NCBI RefSeq assembly: GCF_003086295.3
Contig: NC_092047.1
Coordinates: 62,352,054-62,416,053 of the forward strand
Length of the DNA stretch: 64,000 nucleotides
Reading direction: 5' to 3'
Source of the DNA: Arachis hypogaea
Taxonomy: Eukaryota > Streptophyta > Magnoliopsida > Fabales > Fabaceae
The notes under the pieces are model-generated. The model worked only from the letters and a program-made list of their open reading frames with translations. It made no database searches and was not told where the DNA came from. Shown here piece by piece: positions 18,894 to 29,375 of the stretch (the stretch's first letter is position 1; each line of letters starts with the position of its first letter). The position numbers and the translations under genes are program-made.

Positions 18894-20551
18894 ATGAATT
18901 CTCACTTTGGCTATGAGTTTGGTTCTAACTATGTTGTAGAAAATGTAGACTTTAATGACAACATGTATCAAGGATGGGACAACCAAAGGTGGGAGGAGTC
19001 ATATGCATATGATCAATCCTCATGGCAACAACCTCTACCAATGAACTATGAAGAAGAGCCATTCTTTGATGTATATCAACCTAATGGCTACGGTGAATCC
19101 CCTTGTGACTTTTAAGAACTACCACCATATGCCTATGAGCCATATCTTCAACATGAACCCCAACTATACTCACAAGCCTCCTTTCACCAAACACCTTCAT
19201 ATGACCCTAATCCATATCCACCATACCAACCACCTTTTGAACCATATGAGCCATACATAGAACCACCACCACTCCAATATCAACACTCCCAAGAACCGCC
19301 TCAATATACACCACCATACCCTTACCAAGAACCAATGAACCCTTTCTCCAAGACAATGAACCCTCCTATCCACTCCAATCCTCAATGGACGAAATCCTTA
19401 GCCTTATACTTCAAGGGCAAGGAGAAATACAAAGGGAGATACTAGAATTTGTGGCTACTTTGACCAAGGTAGTAAGCACTTTAGCCTCCCAATGCTTGAG
19501 TTCTCAAAGCACTCCCATAGTCACATGTGGAGAATTAATTGAAAAGCATAGCATGAAGGAGATATTGGAAACTCCGGTGGAAAATGAGAGATGTTACTTT
19601 GTGTTAGAACAATTGGAGAAGCCTATGATCATTGAAGAAGAGGAAGAATTGTTTGAAGACTTAGGAGATGCGGAACCTCCATGGGAAGCTAAAATCATAG
19701 AACATTCCTCCAAGAAGATCAAATTTGATGTTGAGGAGGAGAGTGCACAACCTCCAAAATAAGTCTTGAATGAAGATTTGGAAGGAGTGGAGTAAGAATT
19801 GAGTTCCCTTGGTGATGACGATCATACATCCAACCTTCTTGGTGGTGAATCCTTTGAATTTGAAGAACCTTCTCCCAATGAGATAGAAAGTAATGTGGAG
19901 GTAGATTTCTCTAATCCTCCCACATATGACTTGAGTGATGGAGAAGAGTTAGATGAAAATGATGAACAAAGGATTGAAGTTGAAGAAATTTATGAAGAGG
20001 TGGAGATTGACAAGAAAAAACACAAGGGAGTAGGACTTGCAAGGACATTGGAAATACCTCTTCCCAAGCCACCACCATCCATTCTCCCATTCAAGTGGGT
20101 AAATTCCTTATACTCAAGCTTTATTATTCTCTTTGAATATGGTTTACTTGAGACGGATGGTCAACTTAGAAATATTTGTGGCTTTAAGATCAAGATGGAG
20201 ATGATTAATGGTTGGCATTGTAAATCAAGGTTCATTATGGTAACGTGTTCAAAGTTTAATGGCAAAGGCTGGTATAGAGCTAAATCGCTTAGGTCTAGGA
20301 GCATGTTTGGCCACTTTTTTGAGAATTCAAAGGTCATGCCACCCAATTGTAATCATGATTATCAATTTGATTATGGGTGCCAAAACAAAGTATGGGATCC
20401 CGGATCGCACAAGGAGAATCAAATTTGGGAGCCCATGGTGTGTGTAGAACTCCATCAAAGCTTGGAGATATTGATTTTGAACAATGGAGCTTATTGGAAG
20501 TCCAAGCATTGGTGGGGGTTCAAGGATGAATTCAAGCATAAGCCACCTTGA
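18894..20551 (+). pseudogene. U1 unknown gene (broken)
   Basis: From ATGAATTCTCACTTTGG the frame encodes an acidic, Tyr/Trp/Gln-rich N-terminus (NSHFGYEFGSNY, YQGWDNQRW), then a Pro/Tyr-rich stretch (repeated PYPPYQPPFEPYEPY-like). A helical segment follows (EILSLILQGQGEIQREIL), then a long Glu/Asp-rich middle and a C-terminal domain rich in Trp, Cys and His (FEYGLLETDGQLRNICGFK, WHCKSRF, GKGWYRAKSL, KHWWGFKDEF). I do not recognise a family. A homologue lies in U2 (37171-38240). Lesions: TAA at 19113, a frameshift near 19380, TAA near 19760 and TAA near 19794; most look like CAA to TAA. It occupies the position of gag-pol, between the PBS and the post-coding hairpin. Confidence 0.75.
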
Positions 20552-20590
20552 GAGGAGCTCCCCATAAGTCCAACTTAAGGATAATAAACA

Positions 20591-20616
20591 AAAGTGCTAG
20601 GTGGGAGACACCCCAC
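20591..20616 (+). other. Post-coding hairpin, loop AGACAC (U1)
   Basis: AAAGTGCTAG is followed by stem GTGGG, loop AGACAC, stem CCCAC, 40 bases after the stop of the unknown gene. It is the counterpart of the hairpins in F1-F4 and A. Confidence 0.65.
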
Positions 20617-20817
20617 GATGGTAACTTCTTTTCATTTTCTCTTTTTGTACATATTGGTAATTAGTTTAAATTCATATTTTTTTGGTTGATTTGTTGAGTA
20701 TAATTGGTAGTTTAGTATGTTAAATAAGGTTTTATGGTGTTTTGGTAGCCGTTTGGAGGTTTGGAATGCTTGGATTGGTGCAAAAACATAGAAAAAATTT
20801 TTTGAAAAATAGAGCAC

Positions 20818-21090
20818 CATCCGCGCGTACGCGTACATCAAGCATTTTTGCCTAACCACGCGGACGCGCCATGTACGCGTACGCATGGATTGAGAAATTC
20901 CACCCCCTAGCCAAAAAACCCGAGAGTTGTGCGAACGTTGTGCGCGCATTGTGCCTTTGGCACAAAACCACTCGCGCATACGCGTACATGATGCGTACGC
21001 GTCACTCTCGAAATAAGCCATCGATGCGGACGTACCATGTACGCGTACGCGTCGCGTCCATTGCACCACCACGCGCGTACGTGCGAATGT
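20818..21090 (+). repeat. GC-rich ACGCGTACGCGT palindrome array (U1)
   Basis: Many copies of CGCGTACGCGTAC, GCGGACGCGCC and ATGTACGCGTACGC occur in an otherwise AT-rich region. They read as palindromes on both strands. Long frames crossing this region on both strands are by-products of the lack of stops. Confidence 0.8.
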
Positions 21091-21887
21091 CCTTCCTTCA
21101 CCATATCTCTTTTCTTCTCCTCTTTCCATTTCTTTCCTTCTTTCTTCTTCCCTTCTTCTACCCCTCATCCAACATTTCCAAACACAATTGATAACCATTT
21201 ATTTTAGTTAACTAATTAGTAGTTAGTTAGTTGATTAGTTAGTTTTAGTTAGTTTTCATTTTATTTTCTCCTTTTCATTGTAAGTGTTGGATTGTTATTC
21301 TTGTTTACCATTAACTGCTGCTGAGTATTAAAAAAAGGGATGTTATCTTAACATCATTATGTTTATAATCTTTGTTGAATTCTATTGTTGAGGTTATTTT
21401 TTGCTACTTGGTTTTGAGTTTTTCATGCTTACCTTTTAAGAATACCAAGTGATGAGAATTGCCTTCGAGCTTGTAACTCTTCTTGAATTGCATAATTCGG
21501 CCAACATGTAATTTCAATCCTTTTCCTCGATTAGGCAATATCTTAATGGATGTTGTGCATTTACTTCAATGCATTGTATTCTATGATCATATGCATCCAT
21601 GTGTTTATAGCTTGAATGCTCATGCTTCTTTCATGCTTGTTTTACCTTACAAGTTTACTTAAAGTATCTCAAGCACATTAGGATAAGTGAAGTGCATGCT
21701 TCTTTTGTGACATAACTTTTATGCTAATGTGTATTCTAAACTGCGCAATTTAGAATTCACGCACTTATTTGTCATTAATGTCACATTAATTCACTCACTC
21801 AATTCTAGTGATTTGCCTCATTCTAACAATGTATGCTTCCTTGCTTTTGTATTTCCTTCTCTTATGGTGTTACTTTCTATTTTTTAT
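21091..21887 (+). other. U1 noncoding stretch
   Basis: AT-rich sequence with a CT-rich start (21090-21180) and repeated TTAGTTAGTTAG near 21200-21260. No gene, repeat family or RNA is recognised. Confidence 0.5.
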
Positions 21888-22042
21888 GATTGATGCACCA
21901 CAAGCAAAAATGGAAGCAAGACAAAGAACACGCAGCAACCGGTTGATCTACCAGCTGAAGGTAGCAATGCGGAGAGTCGTCGTACCACCTTGCTCATCTT
22001 TGCGTGCACCGAGGACGGTGCAAACTTTAAGTGTGGGGAGGT
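21888..22042 (+). pseudogene. Tail of an ORF3-like gene with internal PPT copy (U1)
   Basis: The end of this stretch encodes CTEDGAN, matching the GTEDGAK end of ORF3 in element A. The codons form the hairpin GCACCG-AGGA-CGGTGC (about 22006-22021), and TTTAAGTGTGGGGAGGT (22026-22042) follows. That 17-mer is identical to the true PPT at 23531-23547. Only this short ORF3 tail seems to be left. Confidence 0.6.
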
Positions 22043-23530
22043 CGTCCGACCTATCGGCGATTTTGGGTGACAAATTTCTAATCCCAACACTTTTGCATTT
22101 TATTTTAGTTTTTTAGGATTTTTAGTTTTATTTTCTTAATTTTTCATATATATACATAATAAGCTTAGTCAAAATAATGAGGTTCTTCAAGATTTCTATC
22201 TATAGGGCACCAATTGATTTGAGTGAAAACTTTTCATAGGACTTGCTTGAATTATATATATATTGTGGATCATGTTTTTGAGCTAAGAACACAAGCTTGC
22301 GAGATTTGAGCCTAATTGTGTGGTTACATCTTATAACCACGTATCTTCCTTTTTGTGTGAAATTATTCTCTTTCTATGATTGTGATCTTTGATTTGTTTG
22401 ATTATTTATGTCCATTATTTTGTGTATTCATGCATTTATATGATTGAGGCCATCATTTCAATTAGCTCACTTAGCCAAAAAGCCTTACATTTTATCTTCC
22501 ATTGTTAGCCAATTTGAGCCAACGATTAACCCACTTGTTCTTAATTTAGCACAATACAAGCCTTAAAGCGAAAAACAATAAATGTCCTTAATTTAGATCT
22601 TTTATTAGCTTAGGCTAGCGTGTGTAACATTCAAGTGTGGGAAAACTTGGGACATTGGGTGAATAAAAGGATAGTTTTGTATTTTTGTTGTAAATATTGG
22701 GAATTGGGTACATGCTCATGTATTGATTAAATGTATAGACCTTATGCATTGGTACTCTTGTATATATTTTGAAAGAAAGAAAAAATGAGAAAAAGAAAAG
22801 AAAAAGAAAAAAATATATATATATATATGAAGAAAAGAAAAGAAAAAAATAGAAAAAGAAAGAAATAAAAAGGGGACAAAATACCCCAAAGTGAAGCTCA
22901 ATAAAATCAATGCATAAGTGTTGTGAAATAAAAAGAAATGCATGATTATGCGAAAAAGTGAAGAATGGGTAGTTAGGTTTGTTTAGAATTGTATAGGTTG
23001 CTATATAGGTTAGGTGGGAAGTTTAAGGTAATCAAAGATTCAAATTTTAAGTCCACTTGACCAAATATGCATCCTACCTTGACCCTAGCCCCATTACAAC
23101 CAATGAAAAGACCTCATGATACTTGAATGCATGCATTGAATAAATGTTGATTGTTAGAAGAAAAACAAATCTTAGAAAGCATGAAATAGAGGAGAATTGA
23201 GGGAATCAACCCTAAACACTTGAGCGAATAGAGTGCAAACACATCCGATGAGGGTTTGATGCTCAATTACATGTTTTCACCTATGAACATCACTCCTCAT
23301 GCAAGTTTGTAAAAATATTTAATGGCTCAATTCAATTGTGGTTTGGCATGGTTGTTAATACCCTTAGCCCTTGTGCATATATGTATTCTTGGGAATTGAT
23401 TTATTTTGACCAGGCAATTGCATTCATGTAGATAGATGCATATAGTTTAGGTTGCATTTAGATTAGTTTACATTGAATAAATGTTGATGCCCTTTGCTTT
23501 CTCTTGGTTTAAGCATGAGGACATGCTTGG
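22043..23530 (+). other. U1 3' noncoding region
   Basis: About 1.5 kb without coding potential, with an A/G-rich tract containing TATATATATATA (22780-22870). It is comparable in size and place to 47225-48630 of element A. Confidence 0.65.
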
Positions 23531-23547
23531 TTTAAGTGTGGGGAGGT
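23531..23547 (+). other. U1 polypurine tract
   Basis: TTTAAGTGTGGGGAGGT lies immediately before the 3' LTR start TGATAAACC. Confidence 0.88.
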
Positions 23548-25071
23548 TGATAAACCCCGTATTTAGGGTTTATCTTGTGTTGAATTTAGAGAGTTTTATC
23601 ATCTTTTCCCACATTTATCTAATGAAATAGCATGATTTTATAACTTCTCCTTTAATTGTGCTTAAGAGTGAAAACATGCTTTTGAGGTCTTGAAATAGCT
23701 AAATTTAATTCACCTTGATTCCATTAGATGCCTTGATATATTTGTTAAGTGATTTCAGGTTTAGGAGGCAAAGATTGGATCAAGGGAATGAAGGAAAAGC
23801 ATGTAAAAATGGAAAACTCATGAAGAAATGAAGGAATCGCAAAAGCTGTCAAGCCGACCTCTTCGCACTTAATTGACCACAACTTGAGCTACAGAGGTTC
23901 AAATGATGCGGTTTTAGTTGTGTTGGAAAGCTAACATCTGGGCTTCGAAATGATATAAGATTTGCCATAGTTGCATCACGTTTAGGGGGCGCGCACGCGC
24001 CGATTTGCACGTGATTCATTAAAAGCAAATTAGTGGCTAGCGAATTCTAAAGCCTTGTGGGCCCAATCCAACTCATTTCTAATGCTATTTAACCCAAGGA
24101 TTGAAGAGGGATGGGACATCTAGTCATTAGTTTAGTTTTATTTTAGTTTTCACATACTTTTAGTTAGTTTTAGAGAGAGAAGCTCTCACTTCTCTCTAGA
24201 ATTAGGATTAGGTTTTAGATCTAGATTAGAATTTCTTAGATCTAGGTTAATTTCATGCTTTGATTTACTTTTCCCTTTGTAATTCTTCTTCTTCTACATC
24301 TCTTCTCTCTAGTCTAGCATTTAATTCTTGCAATTCTCTACTTTTATGTTGATGCACTTTTGTTCTTCCATTTTCCTTTAATGCAATTTATGATTCATGT
24401 TCCTTTATTGTTCATTTGATTTGTTGTTGTTTAATTCCTTGCATTTGAGTAACGTAGATTTACTTTCCTTGCAATTTTACTATGCTTTCCTTTTATGCCT
24501 TCCAAGTGTTTGATAAAATGCTTGGTTGGATTTTAGAGTAGATTTTAGTACTCTTGGCTTGGGAAGGTAACTTAGGAACTCTTGAGTTACTAATATCCAA
24601 GTGATTGACGATTGGGAGCCATTAACTCTAGATCTCACTAATTGAATTGGTGGAGAACTAGGACTTATGGACTTGGATTGACATAGCTCATTTGACTTTC
24701 CTTTATTAGTTAGAGGATGACTTAATGGGGTTGATCCTTGCCAATTCTCATGTTGTGGTTAGTGATAAGGATAGAGATCCTTGACCACCTAACCTTGCCA
24801 AGACCTTTTTGTTATTTGAATTTCCTTGCCATTTACTTTTCATGTTTCTCATCAAAAACTCCAAAACATACTTCATAACCAATAACAAGAACACTTTATT
24901 GTAATTCCTAGGGAGAACGACCCGAGGTTCAATACTTCGATTTATAAATTTAGGGGTTTGTTTCTTGTGACAAACAAATTTTTGTATGAAAGGAATATTG
25001 TTGGTTTAGAAACTATATTGCAACAAGACTTCATTTTTGAAATTCTAAACCACACAAAAGTCAATTCATCA
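23548..25071 (+). repeat. U1 3' LTR
   Basis: 1524 bases from TGATAAACCCCG to CAATTCATCA. It has the full U5 motif GAACGACC with hairpin CGAGG-TTCAATA-CTTCG at 24923-24939. Confidence 0.93.
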
Positions 25072-25076
25072 AATAG
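25072..25076. repeat. U1 target-site duplication, right (AATAG)
   Basis: Second copy of AATAG, after which the interrupted G1 gag resumes. Confidence 0.93.
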
Positions 25077-25508
25077 CAGCAGCTTATAGATGTCCGGATG
25101 CACACCATTTGTCTTGACAGTTTCACAAATCCTCAGGAAGGTAGATAAGTGCTGATTTGGATCTTCAAGTGGACATCCTCCATAGGAGCAATTGTTCTGT
25201 ACCAGAGTAATAAGTTGAGACTTCAACTCAAAGTTATTTGCATGAACATTGGGAGTGAGTATACTGCTCCCACAGTTTCTTGGGTTGGGGAAGGTGTAAG
25301 AGGCTAGAACTCTCCTTTGAGGTGGGCCATTGTTATTGGCCACTTTCTCTGGTGGATTAGGGAGGTTACCCTCCATCTCTTGATCTTCCTCTTCTGATTC
25401 TTCTTCTCCAATAACTCACTTTTCTCTTGCTTCTCTTCTCAATCTCAAGAATGTCCTCTCTGTCTCAGAATCAAAAGAGGTGGATGCACCTCTTCTTCCT
25501 CCTGGCAT
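25077..25508 (-). pseudogene. gag: G1 gag, N-terminal part
   Basis: The minus-strand ATG at 25508 (MPGGRRGASTSFDSETE) opens the frame. One TGA (likely a former CGA) follows the EAREK residues. The frame continues through RVLASYTFPNPRNCG, NNFELKSQLITLVQNNC, EDPNQHLSTFLRICETVKTNGV and PDIYKLL to the U1 insertion. It is related to F-type gag by the ANNFELK and VKTNGV motifs. The downstream part is at 17022-17251. Confidence 0.88.
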
Positions 25509-25670
25509 ACAACACAAACAAAACCAGAAACTAAAACAAAACACTCTACTGCTAGAGTGAGGTTAAGGTTAGCTTAAACAAAATCACAAACAGTTAGTAT
25601 GCTTAACAAAAACAAAGAAAAATACTTAATCTAGATTATCACCTACGTAATCATTGTCAATCTAAATCAA

Positions 25671-25687
25671 TCCCCGGCAATGGCACC
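25671..25687 (-). other. G1 primer-binding site (tRNA-Asp)
   Basis: On the minus strand TGGTGCCATTGCCGGGGATTG follows the LTR end CCTCATCA by a few bases. It differs from the perfect tRNA-Asp complement by C-to-T and G-to-A changes. Confidence 0.82.
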
Positions 25688-25694
25688 AAAAACT

Positions 25695-25766
25695 TGATGA
25701 GGGAAAAACGATTCCACACAAACTCACCGACAAGTGTACCGGGTCGCATCAAGTAGTAAAACTCAC
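25695..25766 (-). repeat. G1 5' LTR, U5 end (split by F3)
   Basis: This is the terminal piece of the minus-strand LTR, ending CCTCATCA before the PBS. It matches the edge of the G2 LTR at 62923 onward. The rest lies at 35548-37170 beyond F3. Confidence 0.88.
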
Positions 25767-27437
25767 TGATGAGCGGATAATTTATATGCTTTTTGGCATT
25801 ATTTTTAGTATGTTTTCAGTATGATTTAGTTAGTTTTTAGTATATTTTTATTAGTTTTTATGTTAAATTCACATTTCTGGACTTTACTATGAGTTTGTGT
25901 ATTTTTCTGTGATTTCAGGTATTTTCTGGCTGAAATTGAGGGACTTGAGCAAAAATCAGATTCAGAGGTTGAAGAAGGACTGTTGATGCTGTTGGATTCT
26001 GACCTCCCTGCACTCAAAGTAAATTTTCTGGAGCTACAGAACTCCAAATGGCGCGCTTCTAATTGCGTTGGAAAGGAGACATCCAGGGATTTCCAGCAAT
26101 ATATAATAGTTCATACTTTACCCGAGTTTAGATGATGCAAAAGGGCGTTAAACACCAGTTCTACGCTGCAGTCTGGAGTTAAACGCCAGAAACAGGTCAC
26201 GAACCAGAGTTGAACGCCAAAAACACGTTACAACTTGGTGTTCAACTCCAAAAGAAGCCTCTGCACGTGTAAACTTCAAGCTCAGCCCAAGCACACACCA
26301 AGTAGGCCCCGGAAGTGGATTTATGCATCAATTACTTACTTTTGTAAACCCTAGTAACTAGTTTAGTATAAATAGGACTTTTTACTATTGTATTTATATC
26401 TTCGGATCATCTTGGGATGTTTAGTTCTTAGATCATGGGGGCTGGCCATTCGGCCATGCCTGAACCTTTCACTTATGTATTTTTCAACGGTAGAGTTTCT
26501 ACACACCATAGATTAAGGTGTGGAGCTCTGCTGTTCCTCAAAGATTAATGCAAAGTACTACTGTTTTTCTATTCAATTCAACTTATTCCGCTTCTAAGAT
26601 ATTCATTCGTACTTCAATATGATGGATGTGATGATCGTGACAGTCATCATCATTCTCAACTTATGAACGCGTGCCTAACAACCACTTCCGTTCTACCTTA
26701 GATTGAATGGATATCTCTTGGATATCTAATACAGGGGACCGAGTCCGAGATATTAGTGTCTTCGTGGTATAAGTTAGAACCCATGGATGGCCATTCCTGA
26801 GATCCGTAAAGTCTAAACCTTGTCTGTGGTATTCCGAGTAGGATCTGGGAAGGGATGGATGTAACGAACATCAAACTCGCGAGTGCTGGGCGTAGTGACA
26901 GACGCAAAAGGAGGGTGAATCCTATCCCAGTATGATCGAGAACCTCCAGATGATTAGCCGTGCCGTGACAGAGCATTTGGACCATTTTCACAGAGAGGAT
27001 GGGATGTAGCCATTGACAACGGTGATGCCCTACATAAAGCTTGCCATAGAAAGGAGTAAGATTGATTGGATGAAGACAGCAGGAAAGCAGAGGTTCAGAG
27101 GAATGAAAGCATCTCTATACGCTTATCTAAAATTCTCACCAATGATATACATAAGTATCTTTATCTTTATTTTCTATTTATTTATTATTATTCTTCGAAC
27201 ACTCCATAACCATTTAATATCCACCTAACTGAGATTTACAAGATGACCATAGCTTGCTTCATACCAACAATCTCCGTGGGATCGACCCTTACTCACGTAA
27301 GGTTTATTACTTGGACGACCCAGTGCACTTGCTGGTTAGTTGTACGAAGTTGTGAAACAGATATAAGATCATGAACGTGCGTGTTGAGTTTTTAGCGCCG
27401 TTACCAAGGAATGGAATGATCACGATTTCGCACACCA
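25767..27437 (+). repeat. F3 5' LTR
   Basis: 1671 bases, TGATGAGCGG to TCGCACACCA. Single copy of the region duplicated in F1. Palindrome array at 26140-26255; U5 hairpin CCTTAC-TCAC-GTAAGG at 27287-27302. Confidence 0.93.
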
Positions 27438-29375
27438 AGTTTTTGGCACTGTTGCCGGGGATTGTTCGAGTTTGGACAACTGACGGTTCATCTTGTTGCT
27501 CAGATTAGGTAACTTTATTTTAATTTTAAGTTTTTGTTTTTATTCTTTTAATTTTCAAAAAAAATTTCCAAAAAAATAAAATATATTTTTCTTCAGAATT
27601 TTTAAGAATGAATTCTAGTGTTTCATGAAGCATGTTGAAGCATGGCTGGCTGTAAAGCCATGTCTAAATTCATTTGGACTGAGGCTTCCAAATCATCATT
27701 ACAAGAGCAAGCTAGTTGTTGCTAATCAAATTTGTTATTGTATGACTGATTTGTATCTTCTAAAGCTTGGCTGGCCATTGGCCATGTCTAGTGTTTTGGA
27801 CCGGAGCTTTCATTGAAAGCTTGGCTGGCTAGTGAGCCATGTCTAATTCCTGGACTGAGGCTTTAGACTAAGAGTGCAAGATTCCTGGAATTCATATTAA
27901 AAATTTTGGAATCCTTATTTTTCTTTTTCACATTAATTTTCGAAAAATCCAAAATAATAATAAAATCATAAAATCAAAAATATTTTGTGTTTCTTGCTTG
28001 AGTCTTGAGTCAATTTTTAAGTTTGGTGTCAATTGCATTTTTTCTAAAAATTTATGCATTTTTTGAAAATTCATGCATTCATAGTGTTCTTCATGATCTT
28101 CAAGTTGTTCTTGGTAAGTCTTCTTGTTTGATCTTGATGTTTTCTTATTTTGTGTCTTTTGTTATTTTTCATGTGCATCTTTGCATTCATAGTGTCTAAG
28201 CATTAAAGATTTCTAAGTTTGGTGTCTTGCATGTTTTCTTTGCATCAAAAATTTTTCAAAAATATGTTCTTGATGTTCATCATGATCTTCAAAGTGTTCT
28301 TAGTGTTCATCTTGACATTCATAGTGTTCTTGCATGCATCATGTGTTTTGATTCATAATTTTTATGTTGTGAGTCATTTTTTATGTTTTTCTCTCTCATC
28401 ATTAAAAATTCAAAAATAAAAAATATATCTTTCCCTTTTTCTCTCATAAATTTTCGAAAATTTGAGTTGACTTTTTCAAAATTTTTAAAATCTAGTTGTT
28501 TCTTATGAGTCAAATCAAATTTTCAAATTGAAAATCCTATCTTTTTCAAAATCTTTTTCAAAAATTAAATCTTTTTTCATTTTTCTTATTTATTTTCGAA
28601 AATTTTAAAAATATTTTTCAAAAATCTTTTTCTTAATTTTATCTCATAATTTTCGAAAATATTATCAACAATTAATGTTTTGATTCAAAAATTTCAAGTT
28701 TGTTACTTACTTGTTAAGAAAAATTCAAACTTTAAGTTCTAGAATCATATCTTGTGATTTCTTGTGAATCAAGTCATTAATTGTGATTTTAAAAATCAAA
28801 TCTTTTTCAAAACTAATTTCAATCATATCTCTTCAAAAATATTTTTTTTATCTTATCTTTTTCAAAATCATATTTTTCTAATCATATCTTTTCATATCAT
28901 ATCTTTTTCAAATATCTTTTCTAACTTCTTATCTTCTTATCTTTTAAAAATTGATTTTCAAAATTTGTTTCAACTAACTAATTAACTTTTTGTTTGTTTC
29001 TTATCTCTTTCAAAACTACCTAACTAACTATCCCTCTCTAATTTTCAAAAATACCTCCCTCATTTTCAAAAATTCTTTTTAGTTAATTAATTGTTTAAAT
29101 TTTAATTTTAATTTTAATTCTCCTTTAATTTTCAAAAATCATCAACTTCTCTTCAAAAATTAATTTTCGAAATTTCCTCTCCCTCATCTCCTTCTATTTA
29201 TTTATTCATCTACTAACACTTCTCCTCACCCAAAAATTTGAACCCCTTCTTCTCTTCTGAGTTCGAATTCTTCTCTTCTTCATTCTCTTTCTTCTTTTCT
29301 TCTACTCAAACAAGGGAACCTCTATACTGTGGTAAAAAGGACCCTATTATTATTTTCTGTTCCCTTCTTTTTCAT
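27438..29375 (+). other. F3 untranslated leader
   Basis: AT-rich and homologous to the F1 leader. Hairpin units with GGCTGGCCATTGGCC at 27630-27865, AAGTTTGGTGTC motifs near 28018 and 28215, and TTTTTCAAAAAT-rich sequence to 29160. No PBS duplication. Confidence 0.85.
27444..27461 (+). other. F3 primer-binding site (tRNA-Asp)
   Basis: TGGCACTGTTGCCGGGGA, with two G-to-A or C-to-T type changes from the tRNA-Asp complement. Confidence 0.85.

Larger units (their letters stand above)
17257..25071 (+). mobile_element. U1: LTR element with an unknown gene, no gag or pol
   Basis: The element is 7.8 kb, flanked by the AATAG duplication. The order is LTR, modified tRNA-Asp PBS, an unknown acidic/proline-rich gene (pseudogene), the post-coding hairpin, a GC palindrome array, the tail of an ORF3-like frame with an internal PPT copy, 1.5 kb of noncoding sequence, PPT, LTR. 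No gag, protease, reverse transcriptase or integrase was seen in any frame, so the element is non-autonomous. The PPT, hairpin and ORF3 tail resemble element A, which suggests an A-like partner. Confidence 0.9.

Noticed and set aside
20632..21198. Long frames on both strands across the U1 palindrome array.
   Set aside because: The GC-rich palindromes lack stop codons in several frames; the translations are low-complexity Arg/Ala/Val/Tyr and have no homologue in U2 or A.
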